A stretch of 64,000 nucleotides of DNA, taken from the NCBI GenBank assembly GCA_038210275.1, contig JBBQWV010000018.1, positions 21,903 to 85,902 of the forward strand. The letters run 5' to 3'. The notes beneath the pieces are model-generated. The model ran no database searches. It was not told the DNA's origin and saw nothing but the letters and a program-made list of their open reading frames with translations. This stretch comes from PALSA-1296 sp038210275. GTDB lineage: Bacteria; Bacteroidota; Ignavibacteria; Palsa-1295. Position 1 is the stretch's first letter; the number at the start of each line of letters is the position of its first letter. The position numbers and the translations under genes were made by a program. Of the stretch, positions 62,071-64,000 are shown piece by piece.

Positions 62071-63828
62071 TTAATCTTTGAGGCAGCGGCATGACATACT
62101 GAAATTATCCTTAGCACCTGGCTGTGCGACTATTCCATCTTGATTTGTTAATTGATAGACCTGAGTATACGGCGGTTGCGATATTGTCGCTGACCAAAAC
62201 CATGCAGCAGTCCCGAGCATCTGAAACGTGTTTGTACCATCAGTAAGTGTAATGCAATCTCCACCGGGAAGTGCTGCAAAGCCGCTGCTGTTAGTAGCGT
62301 TGCTGTTTGGTAGTGTCCATCCGCTCACCGATTTCATTGCTCCTGCCGCGACGCCCGGACCACCGAGAAAATTGATCAACTGATCGAATTCCGATTGACT
62401 TGGCACGTGCCAACCCTTCGGACAAATACCTTGCACGCCGCTCGGATTTGCATTGGTCGAACTTGCCCCTTGCATGATGTCGCTCCAGTGGTAAAGTCTT
62501 CCGTAGGTTGCGGCATAGTTTGGGTCTTTCGTGTTGATGATACTTCCGGGAGTTGCATAATTTAAATTTTCGCCCATCCACACTTGCTTACCTATGCAGA
62601 CTGATTTATAAAGATGACCGTCTCTGGCATCAGTGAAGAGAGGGCTGCATTCTTCGTAGCTATAATTATTTGAATTATATTGACCCAATAGTAGCGGCCC
62701 AACCCTTTTTCTTTCAAAGAACTGTTTGCCATCTGTATCAAGGTGAGCACGACCTGTACTATCGAAATCAATAACAAGTCTTCTCACGATTGCATCTTCC
62801 ATTTGCTTGCAGAAGGGATCACCTACAGTCGTTGATGTACCGTCGCTGAATGCATAACCATAGTAGCTGATGAGATTCCTATTTATAAATGCATCACGCA
62901 TAGGAGTTTTTCCATTTGGAGCAACTGGAGTTCTATCTGCGCTGTAGCACATATTTCCAAAGACAACTGTATTTGGCATTGCAGGCTGCTTATTAATATA
63001 TTGAGTGCTCACCCAGACATTAAATTTCCCCCGGATCTTGGGATCTTGTTGCCACATAGGCTTCAATGGATATACGTCCCAGCTTTTTTCTAAAAATAGA
63101 TCACCTGCCAGAAGTTTGTCATACGTGTCGGTCCCCGCATTTTTTGTAACAATTGCCTTTAATGAATCAGCACTTACTCTCATAGACGGAATATGCAAAG
63201 TTTGCCCCGAAAGAAAACCATCGGACATTCCGTGACTGTCAATAATGACTAACCCATAATCTTTGAAACTTTCAAGTAATTGCGGGGGGCACTCATAATC
63301 TCTCAGCAATGTCACTTTAAGAGATACTTTCGAATCTGTGAAATGTTTAATGATCGATTCCATTTCTCCGGGGTGGTAAAATTGCGAATATGCTGCTGCA
63401 TAGATAAGTACTTCCTTGTTTGTGATAGTATTTGTCGAATGAACTCCTTCTATGACCGGAACCCCACCGCCGATTTTTTTTGCCTTTGGCCCACGAAAAA
63501 GGCTGTATCCATTATTATCAACCTCATTCAATATAACAGCGGTGCTCAAACCGGACTTCAACAAAATCCTGATATAGGCACTATCGAGAGTTTCAATGGA
63601 TTGCACATTCGGTTGCGTTTGAAGCCAATTTGCTGTTAGCGTTATTGCCTGCCATGGATTTCCATTGGTTTGGTCGGCAAACTGCAGAAATGTTGTCTCA
63701 GTTGTATCTAATAATTGTCCTACTTCGAGCAGTGAGGTATTATTAGTCTGTATCGCCTGCGTCGGAGATTTGCATCGCGAAAAAGTAAATGCTAATGCGG
63801 CGAGCGCGATGAGTTTAAGTGTTTTCAT
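62071..63828 (-). CDS. Lipoprotein with caspase/gingipain-like (clan CD) domain and FISUMP domain
   Basis: 585 residues. Lipobox with Cys at 19 (FSRC). The N-terminal half (about 120-300) has the two clan CD signatures: a hydrophobic strand ending in H199-G200 (VIIDSHG) and another ending in C294 (NTVVFGNMC). The C-terminal part (about 400-585) is a FISUMP domain (CIGKQVWMGENLNYAT, CPKGWHVPSQSEFDQL, SMSCRCLKD). If active, it would be a cysteine peptidase held on the cell surface. Its partner at the window edge is another FISUMP protein. Confidence 0.75.
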   Translation of the reverse strand: MKTLKLIALAALAFTFSRCKSPTQAIQTNNTSLLEVGQLLDTTETTFLQFADQTNGNPWQAITLTANWLQTQPNVQSIETLDSAYIRILLKSGLSTAVILNEVDNNGYSLFRGPKAKKIGGGVPVIEGVHSTNTITNKEVLIYAAAYSQFYHPGEMESIIKHFTDSKVSLKVTLLRDYECPPQLLESFKDYGLVIIDSHGMSDGFLSGQTLHIPSMRVSADSLKAIVTKNAGTDTYDKLLAGDLFLEKSWDVYPLKPMWQQDPKIRGKFNVWVSTQYINKQPAMPNTVVFGNMCYSADRTPVAPNGKTPMRDAFINRNLISYYGYAFSDGTSTTVGDPFCKQMEDAIVRRLVIDFDSTGRAHLDTDGKQFFERKRVGPLLLGQYNSNNYSYEECSPLFTDARDGHLYKSVCIGKQVWMGENLNYATPGSIINTKDPNYAATYGRLYHWSDIMQGASSTNANPSGVQGICPKGWHVPSQSEFDQLINFLGGPGVAAGAMKSVSGWTLPNSNATNSSGFAALPGGDCITLTDGTNTFQMLGTAAWFWSATISQPPYTQVYQLTNQDGIVAQPGAKDNFSMSCRCLKD

Positions 63829-63849
63829 GATTGTGCATCGTTTGAAAAA

Positions 63850-64000
63850 TTAATCTTTTAGGCAGCGGCAGGAGTTGTAATTTGTCTTCGACACTCCTCC
63901 GGAAAGATTAACGGCAGCAAAGCCTGTCAATAGGCCTAAACTATAGGCCCCTGTAGGTAACTGGCTATATTCGAGAGATGTCCAAAAATAAGCGGCCTCT
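63850..64000 (-). CDS. FISUMP-domain protein, C-terminus only (5' part outside the window)
   Basis: The minus-strand frame reads AAYFWTSLEY and ends YNSCRCLKD-stop, the same ending as the preceding protein. About 50 codons are visible. It lies upstream of the peptidase-FISUMP gene by 21 bp, so they may share an operon. Confidence 0.8.
   Translation of the reverse strand, partial: EAAYFWTSLEYSQLPTGAYSLGLLTGFAAVNLSGGVSKTNYNSCRCLKD

Overview
The window looks like a chromosomal segment of a Gram-negative bacterium from the Bacteroidota/Chlorobiota side of the tree, probably a Kapabacteria- or Ignavibacteria-like lineage (inference; no rRNA is present). Four things support this. Many secreted proteins carry type IX secretion (T9SS) C-terminal sorting domains. 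The GlmU-like enzyme is of the Bacteroidota type. Several genes have Bacteroidota-style promoters (TAnnTTTG) almost touching the start codon. LptB, an LptA/OstA-like protein, GmhA and an RND pump imply an outer membrane with LPS.

Layout. 1-8.2 kb: an ISC iron-sulfur operon, iscR (cut by the window edge)-iscS-unknown-iscU-iscA-hscB-gmhA-hscA-fdx-iscX-LON-like gene. It is interrupted after iscR by a GIY-YIG gene flanked by palindromic repeats. 8.3-9.3 kb: a tiny Lys-rich peptide, a terminator and folP. 9.3-15.4 kb: three tandem secreted arylsulfotransferase-like paralogues. 15.6-22 kb: typA and an RND permease/adaptor pair. 22-29.1 kb: an oxidoreductase, a T9SS protein, nth, a glycosyltransferase, a two-domain ThyX, a TfoX-like gene, a GlmU-like gene and rpmE. 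29.5-32.5 kb: three tandem T9SS paralogues with almost identical C-termini. 32.8-44.3 kb: rplT, pheS, pheT, a coiled-coil gene and zapA, the dispersed remains of a conserved cluster. Between them lie DinB, SRPBCC/ArsR, peroxiredoxin, cbpA/cbpM and lipoprotein genes. 44.3-46.9 kb: lptB and an LptA-like gene. 47-49.1 kb: a clpB gene truncated at a repeat, then a KDPG-type aldolase. 49.3-55.2 kb: two T9SS BNR-type proteins (one frameshifted) and a peptidase/TolB/Omp85-like fusion. 55.4-64 kb: a lipoprotein, tRNA-Lys, a membrane protein, an unrecognised gene with a repeat inside it, a methyltransferase-nuclease fusion with a partner membrane gene, and two FISUMP proteins. The complete FISUMP protein also has a caspase/gingipain-like domain.

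Intergenic space is filled by several palindromic repeat families. The commonest is bounded by GTCATTGCGAG and CTCGCAATGAC. Others use GTCATTC..GAATGAC, CAACCACCCC..GGGGCGGTTG-like ends, or AT-rich word-like strings. These repeats sit at the end of the truncated clpB, upstream of the LptA-like gene, around the GIY-YIG gene and inside one coding region, so they are the main structural theme of the window. No CRISPR array, phage module or classical insertion sequence was seen.
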